From: Prochilodus magdalenae
Lineage: Eukaryota > Chordata > Actinopteri > Characiformes > Prochilodontidae
DNA: 64,000 nucleotides
Assembly (NCBI GenBank): GCA_024036415.1
Contig: JAMWET010003455.1
Coordinates: 695,001-759,000 of the forward strand
Direction: 5' to 3'
A program made the translations under genes and the position numbers. Of the stretch, positions 19,401 to 34,400 are shown in pieces (within the stretch, counting starts at the first letter, position 1; every line of letters starts with the position of its first letter). The notes beneath the pieces are model-generated. The model was not told where the DNA came from. It did not search any database and worked only from the letters and a program-made list of their open reading frames with translations.

Positions 19401-22400
19401 CCCTTGTTAGATCTTTTCTTATGCAGACAAGCCCACTCCCGACTCTCAACTGTATCCTTAATGTGATATAATCATGACTGTCAGTAAGCTACAAACTAAT
19501 GCTAGCTAAATAAGTTAAGGTCAGCATTTTGAACTGCCCACCTGCTCAGATATGTCCTCATCCTCCTTAAGTAGCTTTAACAGTTGTGTTTCTTGGTGCC
19601 ATTTGCTGTTTTTGGCAGTTCTGTCCATTTTAACATGATTCATGCATAAAAATAAATCTGTAATGAAGCAAAAGAATGTAACTGCTATATAATTTAACCC
19701 ACAGAAGCTTAATCTAGGCCCTATTCATTGTATGAGCTATTTGCACACTAGGGCTATATCGCTGAATGTTAGTGCTGCTGGTTTAGCCTTTAATACAAAT
19801 CTACACTTGGATATAACATTTATTGTTTGTCTCAGTGTTATTGTGCTTATACACATTAATTTATGCATTGGCTTTGATGAATGTGTTTCAATAATTACTT
19901 ACTTTATCTTACTTTAGTAAAGCGGAAGAATTTCATGAAAGTCGCATGACCTATGCTTTTCCCTGCTGTTGTGTTTACTACTTTGGATCAAGTGAAAAAG
20001 CGCACGATGCTAACCGTATGAAGCTCTACCTTTTGCCCCATCTGAGGACAGAGAGCCTGTAGGTTAGCAGACACAAGTTGTCTTTGCAGGAGTGAAGCCC
20101 ACCTGGATTATCTCGCGGTTTAGAGCATGCTGCACAGATGGTGGAGGTGAACCCCCAGCCTGTTAGTGACAACTGCCCTATCCCACAGTCTATCCCCCCT
20201 TACTGACCACTGTTCCACATAACCAGAAGCTCCTCAAGTTACACGCCATCGTGAGCACCACCTGAAGCTGTTTGACAGGCTCCAGGTTTTGCTTCTCCCT
20301 CTGGAGCTCTGCCAGCCTTCACTTAGCCGCTCTCCTGTTAAAATCATTCTCTGGATTCACCATAAAACATTCGACTTCAGTTGTTTAGAAAATAATCCAG
20401 TTTATCATGAATTCTCAAAATATGCTATAATTTCATTTAGTCCAATTTAGAGTATTTTATTTGATACACTGAATACACAAACATGACCCAGTACCCAATT
20501 AACCTTTGAACCGTTTGAACCGTGGAAACAACGTTGAAATCACGTATCTGACTATATTTAAACACATTTTAGACGTCCACGTACGACTCCTGATTACAGG
20601 GTAGTTGAACATGATTCATCTTACATTAATTCGCTTTACATCCCTCATTGACATTAACGTTACTGACCCACAGACCGACCCCCACAAGCCAATTTCACGC
20701 ATAGAATATTGGCACATTATCCCAGCAGTATACCGCTTTGGAGGCTACAAGGTATCTGTTGAATGGCGACGGTTTAATTACACTAATCCCCCGATTGGGC
20801 TGTGTTCTCTCAAACACCCCCAATTCACACCCCACAGTGCTTCCTTGCGAACAGACAGAAGGTGATAATAGGATAGACCCACATCAGCACAGACAATACT
20901 GCTCTTGCTTTCTTCTCCCTTTCTCTCGCTTTCTAGTTTTTAGCAAAGCGGCACGTGTCTTTCTTTGTCCTTTTTTTCTTTGGTGTTGGGAGGGTGGGGG
21001 TGGCGCTGGGGTGATGCTAGATGCTTTGGGTGAATCCATTGCCTGTTTCTTTATCCTGGAAGATCAAATATATCAGTCTGGTCTGGAGATGCAGACAGGT
21101 AAGAGGAGGCTTCATCCCCCCAGCGCCAGTGTGGTTCCTGCTGCTGCCATTTTTTACGCTGTTATCTGCCAAGTCTAAGAACAAACTTCTATCCATTCCT
21201 GCTTGCCCGTTGCTTTTCCTCTCTCTGTCTCTCCTGCTGGCCTACTTTCCACTCTTATCTACTGGATAGAAGAAACACCTCCTTGATTTCTGGAGCGTGC
21301 ATCCATGTAATGATAGGGGCTGTTTTTGTGGTGCTGAACCTATGGAATGAGTTTCAGATCCTGAACTGATGAAATAGGAATGTTGTGCTGCTTAAAAATT
21401 CTCTGAAGTTGGTCTCACAGGAAGCAGCCGCCATGACCTTGAAAGGGTGTTATTTTAACAAGGCCACACTGGAGCTTATAGGATTTCTTTAAGTCAGTGG
21501 AAATATACAGATGCCCACCAGCCTCTTGATAATACAAAATCCATTGAATGCAAAGACAAAAAACAGACAGTAGAGTGTCCTGAAAGCATAGGTAATAAAA
21601 CCTCTATTTTGAAGAACACAATTGTTTGGTGTTATTGCCCCAGAAATGTTTGGTTGGTACACACTGTGTTTCACTAGTTGTCTTTTTTCTCTCTAAAGTG
21701 TCTGACGGCGTTGTTTTTCTTTAATTGGCTGCTTTGATCTGTTTTTTGGTTGGTCTGAAATTGGGGTGACTAATGTGTTTTTGCCCTCTGGTAGGAGTGC
21801 GGTTAATGTACACGTCTTTCCCTAGATTTCTGGTGAATTAGCTTTGATTTTTCCCTTCTCCCTTATTTTGTTTTGTTGTAGTTATATAGCCCTCTCTTCC
21901 TTCTTCTGTCTCATGTGTCACCCGCATGTCTAGAACACAGCTCTAGAAAACGGTTCCCTTTTCCACTGGAAAGGCCAGTCGTGCCGTGACAGTGTTTGTG
22001 TTATTTCGCCTTTATCCTCCCCCTCCCCACCCTCACCAGCTGAGAATGATGCAGCCTGTCAGAAGTAGGTTAGTCCGTGTACTGCACTGCCTGGGGCCAT
22101 GGTGCATTCTGCATCGACTATTGACTTCTGCATCAGCCGCCAATGTCTGAAGGACTGCTTCATCAACACAGTCCACCTCTCCTTTCTTTTCCATCATAGA
22201 AAGGCAGAAATTTAAGTGGGTTCATCCCCACTATTGCATGCAACTACTAGGGATGTAAATCTCTAACCCCATGAAAATCTAATTTAGTTTCACAGTTTTT
22301 TTAAATTAATTAGTATATTGTTTATTGCTCTGGTAAGAAATTGACTGAATGAACAAATGTGTTTTTACATTCACAACAAATTGTGCATAATTGGCACAAT

Positions 22401-25400
22401 TTGAATAAACTCTGAAATTTTAAGTCATGAACAATGCCATTTTAATGAGCTTGGGTTAATTTTGCCCAGTTAATACTTGTAAAGATAGCTTTGAATAAAT
22501 TAGGATATAACTAAAATTGCACGCTTTGAGGTTGTGATTACGAATCAGAACTTATCCCTGTTTCATTGAGCATTGTTATTATTGACCATTTGAATTATTA
22601 TAATCGATTATATCATATAAGGATGTGTGCACCTCAATTGCAACCTTCAGATTAGTTTAACACCTCCACTGATTGTCAATAGAGAGAAAGATGAAAGTCA
22701 TTGCAGGTTTTCAGTACCACCCTTTATTCATTTGCTTCCCATTTTGGGGATGAGGAGTAAATTAACATCCTTGAGGCGGGATCACTCTGTTTTAACCAGC
22801 ACTTGGGCTGACAGGATTACAGCTCCCACCGTGGTATTTAATTAAGGGGTTAAGCCCACCCCCCAGTGAGGCCGTCTAAAAGGCCTCTTGGATAGGCATG
22901 GGCTTTAAGGTCATGTGATGGGTGTATTCACACTATTCTTAAAAGGACCTTGTTTCCCTGATTTGCAAGACTGAGACGTCGTTGTATGTGGTGGTGAGTG
23001 TGTGCGTGTAGGACCAGCCACACACTTTGCAATAGACGTACATCAAAAGAACCATTAAGGCTGTTACCACTGAATGGCTGCTTGTAGCAGTGTGGGTCTG
23101 CTTTATTACGGTTTTAGTAATAACACTGTTGGTTACTTTACAGTGCTATATGAAGTAGGACTATTACCCCATTACTGCATGAATTAGAAAGGCATGTGGA
23201 TGGAAAGATTTGTTTTAAGGTTGTTTTTCTCGTTCACCCATCAGTGGATATACAGCTGTCACGTGATGTTATGAGTGACACAGTTGAACGGACAAGTTAG
23301 CCATTTCATCGTCTAGTGAGTAGCCATGGATGTCTGTGTATGTGCATGGAGCTCATGTATGTGTATCTGGGACAGTTAAGGATGAGGGGAGAATCTGTGT
23401 CAGGGTTCACTTGTAACATGCGTGATGCGTATGGGTCTCCATGAGACCGGTACCATAATATCAAATGCATAAGTGGCGCTAGGAGCACAACAAAACTGTT
23501 GATTCTGATGTCAATATTTTGTTTGAAGTTTGATATTTTGCATCCTAACAAATGACTTAAAAATTGCTTAATTTTACAGAGCTTTGGTTACATATGTAGC
23601 AGTTTGGCAAGCTTAGAAAAAGGGTCATATATTTCAGCACAGAAAATTGCAATGTGAATATAAAATAGTGATTTTATAAAACAGGACAACTGAGCTATAT
23701 GTACAAAAATAGATGGGAAGGATCCAGATGTTTTATTTAGATTAGCAGTAATTTACTAAATCATTGCACCCATTATAGAGTTATACTTTAACTCTAAATG
23801 CTAATGTGCTTTAGGTTTGCACAACACTTTGCTGTTAGAGTTTCCATCGTTGCAGTATTTCCTGTGAAATGATATGATCGAGCTCTCACATACGTGCATG
23901 TAGAAACATGGTAAACAAACATCCCTTCAAATTCATTAATTTTAAATGAAGGGCTGTGTGCAAAGTGAAACGCAAGTGAAATTTAAATTTGGAGCCACAC
24001 CATGATAGTGTCATTTTTGGAGCATGTCTCACATATTACCTTAGTTTTGGTAATTTATTGTATTCAAAATCTGTGTGGGGGAAAAAGTAGTCCCAATTGA
24101 TGTCATCTCCGCTCGTTGCGTAAAATTTGTGCGTTTTACCTGTCATTTGCATCCGCCTGACTGCTTGTTGCTGTGCTGCACGGCAGCTGGATCAGACGAG
24201 CCTGGGCAAGAATTGAGGTCAGTGGCTAACTAAACACAAGCCATCTGCCAGAGAAGAAGGTCAGCGAAGCAGTAGATGTGCTAATCTCTCCGTGCTCATC
24301 GCCCATGTTCATTTTTATGCATTATCAAAGCATAGGGTTGAGCTGATAGGCCCACAGAGCCTTAGGGAATTCAGTCTGGTCTCCCTGTTCTCTCTCCACA
24401 CAGAGATGGTCAGATAGCTTATAAATATGAGGTGTGGTTCTCTTCTGCCTGTGCACCTACCCTTTGAAGAGTGGTGTGTCTGACTTACAGGGTCAGCAGA
24501 AAAAACTATTTTACCCATAAAAGAACAAGGCCAAGAGTTCGGACAAAATTACTTTTCAACTTTACTTTTACACTTTTCTCTTCAACAAGGTGCTTTATAG
24601 CTGGAGCTAAAAACAGAAACTCCTTGATGTTAATGTGATAATTAGGCCAAAACAGTGGAAAGCCCATGGGTTTTTCTCTGCTCCTGAAAAGTTTTTCTCT
24701 CTGCAGCAATAACTTGCCAGTGTTCACTGAAGCTCAGTTTTTAGAATAGAGGTATATACTGAGGTAGATCGAGTTTGTAATGAAGCCAAGTGAACTGCAT
24801 GTATTATTATTTATAAAATGCTGATTCATGCACAGAACATTATTTGTCTGGGTGTTCACCGGGAAGTACATAAGTACATGCCCTTTTGCGCTCTCTCTTG
24901 TGATTTTGTGAAAAATTCCCTTTCATATGAAAACATGTCCTCCAAAATCTCTCTCAGCATAGGTTAAACTTCAGGTTTTTTTCTCGTTTGTCTTTCGTCA
25001 TCACCAAAGGTTAGCATGCTCTGTCATTTATTTATTTATTTATTATCTGAGTACATATTTTTGCATAAGCCAATGGGCCAGATGAAAATCGATGGTTTAA
25101 CTTTCCGTTTACTCTGAAGGTAAAATCATGCAATGTGCTTTATGCACACTGTGCAAAGTGTTTAAGGATTGCAATATTTCAAATGAAAGCTGTTGCTCTT
25201 GAATAAAAGTCCTTCAATCTGGAGTTGAATCAGCTGTTTACTGCCTTAAGACAAATTTGTATCATTGTTATTGCAAGTCTTACCGAAGAGCGGAATACTG
25301 ACAGTTTTTACAGTTGCCAGTGCTGTGTGGCACCGTTTTTGGTCAATATCATCACATGTGCCAAGATCTAAATAAAAAAAAACAGTACAGTTTTGCCTAC

Positions 25401-28400
25401 TAATGTTGTCTACTGCTATATTTTATTGACTTCTGTGTGAGCTAATGTTTGTATTGGTTTAGGGAAGTGTTTAACTATCCCAGTGACATATGACACCTCA
25501 GTGTCAATGACCCCATATCTGAGATTGGGCTCTCAGGAGTTGCTCTTGGTTATAATCGCATTGCTGCTTTTCATGAGGAAAGAACAGCTTTTAAATCGCT
25601 TTGTCTTAACCTGGCGTTAAAGCTATAATTTATTCTTTTCACCCTTCACAGAAATCCTAAAGCGTCCATCCAGAGAGTGACCAAGAAAGTGAACAATGAC
25701 CCAGTCTTACGCATACAGAATCTGTCCATCCTTACTCGACGGATCAAAACATATTATCAGGTGAGTCAGTGGTGCTTCATAGAGGTTTCTCAGAAAAGTG
25801 GTGTAATGTATTTGACTTATTTGGTCTTTCTTGACTGTAATGCTTAATTTTGTTTATGTCCTCTTGAGGACATGCTGGACCACATATACAGTAAATAACA
25901 TACACAGTTGAACAACAATGAGCTTTTGCAGCTGTGACCATCCTGTCACAATATTTTACTAGTAATATAAGCTCTAAGCTTGAAATACATATGTTCATCA
26001 AAATTGGTTATAACAAATTGGAAGCAGAGACACTAAATAGTTATTCTCATTCTGGTCGCTCATGCACATATGCCTGTGGCTGGTGTGATGTGGCAATTTT
26101 GCCTGTTTTCCAGATGTTGCTGCAGATTCTCTCCAGTACTGAAGCTGTGCTCAAGTGCACTGCAAATGCATTACACAGAACCTTAGAGACCATAGATGTG
26201 GTTAATTCAGTGAGCACATTCAATATTGTGTGTTAAGGGAGACTTTGAGGTTCAGCTGATTGAATTTGTCTATGTGTTTTTCCACTAAGCAGTGAAATGC
26301 AAAAGTGGTAAAGGCTGGTAATTCAAAGAGACTCGCTCAGATTAATCTTGTTAAAAGAAGTTCTTTAGCAGCTTTCGGAACAAGTTTGCGCATCCTTTTT
26401 TATAACCTCTCGTGGTAAATTAAACCAAAATGTGTTTATAAGGGTATAATGGTATGTGGCACATACAAAAGTGAGGCTGTGAAAATGCTAGGTATGCAGC
26501 AATGTGAGAATTCTGGGCTAATATCTATATATGGTGTATGTGTGTGTTAGTGACACGGATGGGTTAAAAAGCAGCAGGACACTTGTGTGATTGTGGTAAA
26601 CCGTTTGAGCGCTGTCACAGTGATGACAAAGTTGTTTCAAGTTTCTGACACTTTCCTGAAAGATCAGGTATTCTGCGTGACACAGCTTGCATGCTATGGA
26701 CTGTTGGAATGCATGGGAAGGGGTTAAAAGCGTATTCAACAGGGCAAAGGAATTCTCACCGGCACACTACTCCTGAACAGTAGCTTCAAGCAGTTTTCAG
26801 ACCACAGAAGAATTCTGGGCTTATATTAATAAATAATGTTTTGCAGACCCTTTAATTTATTTAACTTCAAGTTAACAACCGTTAAACACAAGTTAACGTA
26901 AATGTTAGCATTTATAGTTATAGCTCTTGCATTAATTATTTTTTGTGAAATTATATGACAGAGCTTTCATATATGTGTTGCTACAGATTACACTCGTCAT
27001 TTCAGTAGTTTCTATGTGTAAATGATGATGGTATATCTTTAAATTTTCTTCAGAGCAAACAGTCCAAGACCCAGAGTCTTGTAGTGATAGTTTAAATGTG
27101 ATAAACTAAAGATTGTTGTTGGTTCAACGTTTGGGGGACTTTTTAGCCAATAACAATTAGTATAACAGGAACAACTTTGAACACAGTTTTAATTCTCTGG
27201 TCTAGAGTAACAACATATCCGTGCCATCAGCTTTTTATCATTACTTTTTAGCAACATTGCAGCCACTGTAACACATTTTAACTGTGTCACATTTATTCTT
27301 TAAGAGATCTCAACTGATGTTACAGTCTAGTCTTTACAGTCTAGCTCACTAACCGAGAGTTTTTAGTGATTGCATGTTCTTCTTCTCATGACTCAAGCAC
27401 TTCCTGTTACAGCCCCAGATGAAAAAGCTGGGACAGTATGGTATTTTGTTTAATCGCAGACCTGAACCCAAGATAGTTCATGTTTTGTTCGGTCAACTTT
27501 ATTTATTTATGTATTTATTTGTGTACATCCAGTCCTGCCTTTCAGGCCTGGAACACACTGTAAAAAAATAAGAACGGTGGCAGTTTAGGGCTAGTAATGC
27601 AACGTAAAAGAATTATGTCAACAAATTTGTGAGAAAATTATTTAAATGTTTAAAAACAACATTCTTCAAAAATAATATAGAAAGGGGTTTGCGTATTTCT
27701 TCTTCTACAGTGCCTAAGATGATTAAATGATTTAAACACCCGGGGGACTATCAGTGTATATTGTAATGGAGCATGTAGTGTGGCCAGACGAATCAGTATT
27801 ACAGATCTTGTATATGTCAGAAACACTGCATTTATATTTGTATCATTTTCTGATTTAGTGTTATAATTTAGATGTTCCAAAAATTATTTGGACCTTAATA
27901 ACAAAATGGCCCAATCAGATGCCGAGCTAGTCACATGTAACTTCAGTCACTGAACATTTAAAAGTTTCTTTATGATCTTGAAGTCAGTCCTGTTATAATT
28001 TGGCCTCATTTCCAGGTGACCACATCACCTCTAGAATGAACCCTCCCATGTTTGATTAGGAGTTATGTGGTTCTAAGACACATCGCTAACATTTCCTTCT
28101 CGTGTATCAAAAACACATGCACCCTGTCCTGTGTACTTTTATGCAAAGTTTGTAGTAAGTCTTGTGAAGTGACCAATATGAGTATAGTCCAAGCCAGCAA
28201 GCATTGTGCTTCACATATTCAATAGAAGTGGAGGATTAAAGAGAGCTGATTCAGCATATGCTCACTCCCAGTGGTGCAAACTTACTAATTAACTCCCCTC
28301 AAAACTGAGGACCCGATAGACTTCAAACCAGCAAGACCCCCCCCCACATTATATTAGAGCTTTGGAATCTCTGCAGCAGAAGGAAGGTAATTACTTGCCG

Positions 28401-31400
28401 CGCAGATAAAGTCAGCCAGTGTTCCGTTTCCGTAATAATGGTCCTGTAATTCGGTTCCGACCTGCAGATTGAGCGTCTCCACTCCTCGCATTTCCGAAGC
28501 AGTTCATAATGGGCAAGTAAGATTGTGGACAGGGCCTCGGTCCAGACGCTTGAGTGCTAAAACAATCAGAGGCTCTTGGAAATAGATTTTTTTTATGGAT
28601 AAAGCTGGCTGCCAACCAGGGCCTCAAGCAAAAAAATGGAGCTGGGGATTTGCTAAGGAAAATAATGCTGCCTTAATAATGCATAACACAGTGATATAAG
28701 TCCCTGACTGTAAAAGTGGCTTTTATGCTCATCTTGTGGTATTATTTCTTTCCCCCGACCTGAACAAAATTAAAAGATTACACACAGATGGTAGATGGCT
28801 GTTTTATAAGTGAAAACTGTTTAGACGTATACTCTTTTCCCCCCAAATATCCCCTAGTATGTGGTTGGAACGTCCTTTCTTAGACCTTGGTGTAGTCCAA
28901 AAAAAGCATACCTGCCCCATATAGTCTAATCAGTTCACTAGGAACCACAAGTAATCATTAGACAGCATGACATTGGTTTGTCCTCCACTTTCTTCTGCTC
29001 TGCTGCAGCACTCACTTACTTAGATCACACGTTATGGGCAAACCTACTGTATAACCCCCCCAACACAGTAGCACTAACACTGTAAAACTGAACAGAAGCC
29101 ATGTAGATAGAGTCTTACGATTGCCACTGCATTGCCATGTCTAAAAATCGCACCAAATACAGTAGTTTATCAGTTACACGCCATGGTTAAAGAAGCTTTT
29201 GGGGTCTTATGTGCATTCACTGGACACCCACACAAGCACTCATGTGGAACTTCAATTTGTTAAGAAGGTCAGAGTGAAAGACATTGTGATTGGAGGGCTT
29301 ATTTGCCCATTGCAGCAATTTCATTATTGCAAAAGCCTATCTCATGATAACCATTTACAAATGATAGTTTGTTGATCTCTTGTATGAATAAATCCAGCAA
29401 TGTAGATACATCAAAAAGCATGAATTGTTAAGTAGAGGCAGTGGTTTTAAGACTGGCTGAGTCTTTCTCTGATTAAGTCTTGTGACTTATATGAGTCGTC
29501 ACTAGAGGCTTACCACAAACTGGCCCTGTCATACGATTTTCCTGTGACCCTTTGTATTTATTGCCTTTGCTTCTGAAAATCAACCATCGACCATCTTTTA
29601 TCAGCTAATAAGGTAATGAAATGATTAGTTTTTTTTCTTTCCAGAGGACTAGGATTTGTTTCCTTACCTTATCTTAAATCAGTATAAGATTGCCAAGGAA
29701 GAAACTCAGAAACTCTTGCTCAGACAACTTTGTAGGGCAAAATTTGAATAGTGCCAGACTCTCTGACTTCATGCTTTTTCTAAATGTCGACACACTTTAA
29801 CCTCATGATGTTGAAATTACTGCAGTATCTACTGTGTCTCTCTTTGCAGCCTGTTTGGGAACAGACTTGTGGCCTGTTTTTGACTGCTAACCGAACAGTG
29901 CTCCATTCTAGGCTTGGGCCTCAGGCTATGAGCTCTAAATATACGTGACTTTTTTCAAGCTCACTTTAGAAGCAGTTACACAGATGTCGGTGACGTTTTT
30001 AACCCCACACACTTCACTTCTCTCAAGCAAAAGTAGCTTTATTCCCACATCTGTGAGCCTGTAGTGGTCTTTCATAACACAGGAGCCTAGTTTGTTTTGG
30101 AAGCTCAGGGTTGAAGTAACATAGTGACCAGGAAACACAAGGGCTGCCTGTTAAACGTCCTGTCTGGAGAGCAGGGGGAATGTTTGTTTTTGGTTATTTT
30201 CCCCCTTTTTCCATCTTAAAAGGCATCATGGCAAAAACGGATACCTGTGGCTGGAGCAGGATATCGGTTTCAGTGGATTTTTGATTGGATCATAATAATA
30301 GTATTAGACACAGTATTTTAATATTGGCCAATACGTCATCATGATATGATGATACATTAAATAGGCTATTTTAATGGCCTGGAGAAACAGACATGCTTGT
30401 GGTTTTGCATCAGTTGGACAGCACTGGTTCGGCCTGAGGCAAATTGCAAAGAGGATGTAGTGGTTTTTGGAATACAGCTATACACTGAAAGTAAATTCGG
30501 ATGAAATTAGGAATCTTATTACTTAGAACCTTTAGATTTTTGTTTTGATGTCTGTTTGTCAAAAATGCTTTCTGTATGTATTGTCACTAGAATGCACATT
30601 AGCTTATTAGGGCATGTGCTGTATGTGGGATGACTGCAGGCGAAGTTCACATTCATGCTTGGGCCTGTACATTATATGTTAGAACGGTCACAGTAACAGG
30701 TCACAACAATCCTCCAAGCCACACTGCTGTGGACTGAATGAGTGGTACACACTGTGTGCTCTGGTACATGAAATACAGCCTATATGGAGCCTGTATAAAG
30801 ATGGAAAGCTGTTTTCAGAGTAAATTGTAGCATAGCCTGATGCTAATTTAGGTTGGGGGGTCGGGGTGTGGTTGAAAGCATTATGATGATAGACTAAAAG
30901 CAAAGCATTCCAGCTCAAGCATGCTATCTGCTTTCTATTATAATAGTACAGTGTAGAAATGCACTAATGGAAAATCTGGGCTGGTTCTTGGGTTCATGTA
31001 CATCTGCTGATGCCAGATACGTTTACAAAAAGTGAAAATGGGCACTCAGTCAGCCTGGATTATATTTACAGAGAAATGTAACATTATTTTTGCGTTATTT
31101 TAAGGTTTTCAGATGCTTCTGTCTGCGCTGTCTAATATTAATTAAGTTATCTTTCTCATAGATTTGAGCACCATCAGTTTTGGGTTTGAAAAGAGCACAG
31201 TCATCTGTTTTTGCCTGCTCATTGTCTTGAGCTGTTCTTTGTGACCTCACATCACACTGTATCTCCCGTATCTCCTATTGTGTGCTTCACGCCCTACAGT
31301 GTCTCTTTACAAGGCAGGCTTTAAACCTCTTACTGAATAAAGAGTCGTAGCATCATCCGCAGAGCCGCAGTGTCTATTTGAGATGAGAAAGCAGGAGGGA

Positions 31401-34400
31401 AAGATGAGAGTGGTACACACATACACACACCCAAAGTCTTCACGGGGTGAATCAACCCGCCAGTGTTGCCATGGCGACTGCGGTGTCTGCAGAATGGGTG
31501 TGATTCAGGTCATTAGTGTTCTTAAGGCATGCAGAGCGGCCGCTGTTTCCAGCGCCTCTGCCGGACAATTGCTCGCCTTGTTCCTGCTCCTCTCCAGGAC
31601 CGAAGGGGAAATGAAGTGTTCCCTCAGTCCATTCACACACACACATACACACATTTGCCACACACAGCAGCCTTAGAGCTGCAGCTGAATGCAGTGCCTC
31701 CTCCCTTCTCTGTGCCAAATGGGCATTAACAGTGCTTACCACATACCCAATGTGTAGTACACATCCTTTGTCGATTTGGACCACAGTTCATGCTTATAAA
31801 CTCATGACAATGACTTTTCACTTTCTTGTCTTTCAAATGAGTTATTTTACTTTTAAATCTTGATCACAATGGAGTTCCTCTGTTTGTCTGGTATTGGGTG
31901 CCAGTTCTCAAGGTCATCAGTAGTTAGTTAGCAGCAGTGAATCAAAGATGTAGGCAGAGCAGAACACAACTATTGAAGGGTTGTTGGTAACAACCAATTT
32001 TTCACAAAAGCTAAAACAGCAGGTGGGAAAGCCCTCTGAACAAGAGCAACCACTCTGTATGGAAACAGGGAACTACAGGCATGTTCCTGATTTCCTGCTG
32101 ACTCACCATCACTTCTCATAATCTGCTTTTAAATGTGTTCAAAACATTGTCTGAGCCATTGCTAAATACTCTATATAATGCAAGTATCTGTTGAAATCTG
32201 TATTAATGTGTCTGTAAAGCATATGTAAAACAATCTTTGCCCATTATGCTGGCTGGCTAATTTTGTTTGCTAGCAATATCACTTAACAGAAGCATTAGTT
32301 GAAGTTATTATAGTAAGTAAATTAAATGTTAATTGTACTTGTACCATACAGTGAGTTATGATTTTACCCATCATTAATTGTGTGGAAATCACTGTAATAT
32401 CATTGTAAGGCATGGGCTTAAGTGACATGTTGCTGTTATTTGCCACATTTTAGACATGAAAGACAGAAAAGTCTTCAGTAACGTTTTACATAGTAACGTC
32501 ATTATTCCTTAAATATTCATATTTATATTTAATTGACATACACCTCATACATATATTCATTTTCCTTTTAATATTTGTAAAAGAAAATACAATAGGGCAT
32601 GTATGTCTCAGTTATCTTCCCAAACAATGATTCACAAGACAGAAAAGGATTTAAAATAAAAGCCTCCCCTGAGACAAAGGGCATGAATTATAAATCTGAA
32701 GGCATGTAGGAAACCCCCAGATCGCAGTACAGGTGGTACTTCTGTTATCTACAGTGTCTGTTCCCTCCCCCCGCTTCTTTTTCTGTGCTTCCAGAGTCTG
32801 CACATACATGCTTGTCTTTCATATATGAATGCTCAGACATCTTTATCCAGCTGGTCGATGTTCCTGTGGCATTCGTAAGCATTTGCACAAGCATGTCCGT
32901 AGCATTTTTATGAGTGTTACCAGAGACACTCAGGGACTGAGAATTTTCACTGCTGTTCTATGAAAGAAAATGATAGAAGACTGTTTTTGTCAGAGGGGTT
33001 GCTGTCTCTCTGTCAGATGGTTTTATGAGCTTATGTTCTGTAAACATATTAGTCTTAGAGTTGATGTGTGCCGTGGCAAGTGGTGGTGGTGAGGGCGACG
33101 CCAGGAGAATCAGTGTTTTGTGTTTCACAGACTAGTAATTCACTGTTGAAGTTGCAATTGCTCACATATGTGCTGTTATTTACGGTCACGTGAGGCTAAT
33201 AATAATAATGATGATGATAAGTATGCTTGTTGCTAACTAAATCTTCTTATTTGGGTATCTGTGGAAAAATATGGTAAGCAGGTAAATGGGACTTCGGTGG
33301 GAGTTGAGGTTGGAGCTTATCTTTTTCAGATATATTATAGTGCAGTGGTAAATTTGTATCGATTGTCATTAATTATCTGGCCACAATTAATTTAGAATGA
33401 TCTAAGTCACACAAACTTTACATTTCCCATGGTGTCTATAGCGGTAGTAAATGTGGTATAAATGTAGCATAGCACATCATTATATGTATTTTTGAAGTTC
33501 AGGTGTGATTATGTGTAGAATAGCCAGTGAAATTCATGCTTGCCTCTCTTACAGTGCTTCCAATAATCAGCCTTAAGCCCACTGCACACTGTCCATCAAC
33601 ATCCAAACAACCGAAAGCATTGTGTTCAATAAAGGTACGAGCGCTGACATGCTCTGAATATGGCCGCTACAGATTAAACAGCACAACAAGACCTACAGCC
33701 AAACATGGAGTCTCACAATGATAGGTTAAAGGTGATGCACTGAAGACGTAGGTTGTCAGAGCAGCTCTTGGGGAGCAACAACATACAATTGCTTCGTGAA
33801 TTTTAGCACTGTTGAGTTTCTAACCTTATTATGATTATAATTGAATTTCTATTATTACTTTTAAACAGAATTGAGACCATGAAACTCAAAGCGCATGATC
33901 TCAAAGCCAGTCATTTGTATTAACAGATTTCAGGTAATGTTGCAATCCAGATAAACTGATGCCCAGCGTGATTAATGGTTAATTAAAGTTTAGTTTTCAA
34001 TGCCTGTCAGTTTACAAGGATTAACAAGGTCTTGTGCAAGTGATTCTTTCTTCTGCTCTGATTGTATCCTGTTGTAAGTAATGTCTTTTAGTCATGGTTC
34101 AGCCTGATAGTCACCCCTATTATTGGGTCGTACTTTATGCTTGCTGTTGATGAGAATGTCGCTGACTCACAACAAAAACCCAGCGACTAGCAGATCCTTG
34201 CTGTGTGACTCAGACAGACAGACAGATCCGCTTCATGTGCTCTCAGTGCTATTTGCTGTTATTACATTTGCCCTTGGCGTCAGAAATCTCAGCCACAGTG
34301 TTTGCTCAAAAGCTGTTGATAACTGGAAAATCTCACAGCATATGTGCAGTCACTGCAGCCGTTTCAGTGGTACGATTTGTTGTAAATTATAGTGTTTGTG

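Larger units (their letters stand above)
16680..25651 (+). other. ccdc88a: ccdc88a intron 2 (9.0 kb)
   Basis: This phase-2 intron joins CTTCAGAT at 16679 to AAATCCTAAAG at 25652 (residues ..MLQI-NPKASIQ). It contains no recognisable gene. It holds a diverged direct repeat pair (17.7 and 18.8 kb), a pyrimidine-rich and GC-shifted stretch near 20.0-21.2 kb, a segment with an octamer site near 24.1 kb, and otherwise AT-rich unique DNA. Open frames up to 146 codons (20738-21178) encode hydrophobic low-complexity peptides and look accidental. Confidence 0.75.

Noticed and set aside
20738..21178. 146-codon open frame in intron 2
   Set aside because: It is Phe/Leu/Cys-rich from pyrimidine-rich DNA, has a competing overlapping frame at 21021-21269, and shows no domain.
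30241..30370. Possible repeat with ATATCGG/ATATTGG/ATGATATGATGATA words
   Set aside because: It resembles fragments of known fish repeats only loosely; boundaries and family could not be supported.
31452..31784. 110-codon minus-strand open frame
   Set aside because: It reads through CA-repeat sequence ([10 protein letters not shown]..) and a GC-rich island; overlapping frames on both strands are equally open, which indicates composition rather than coding.
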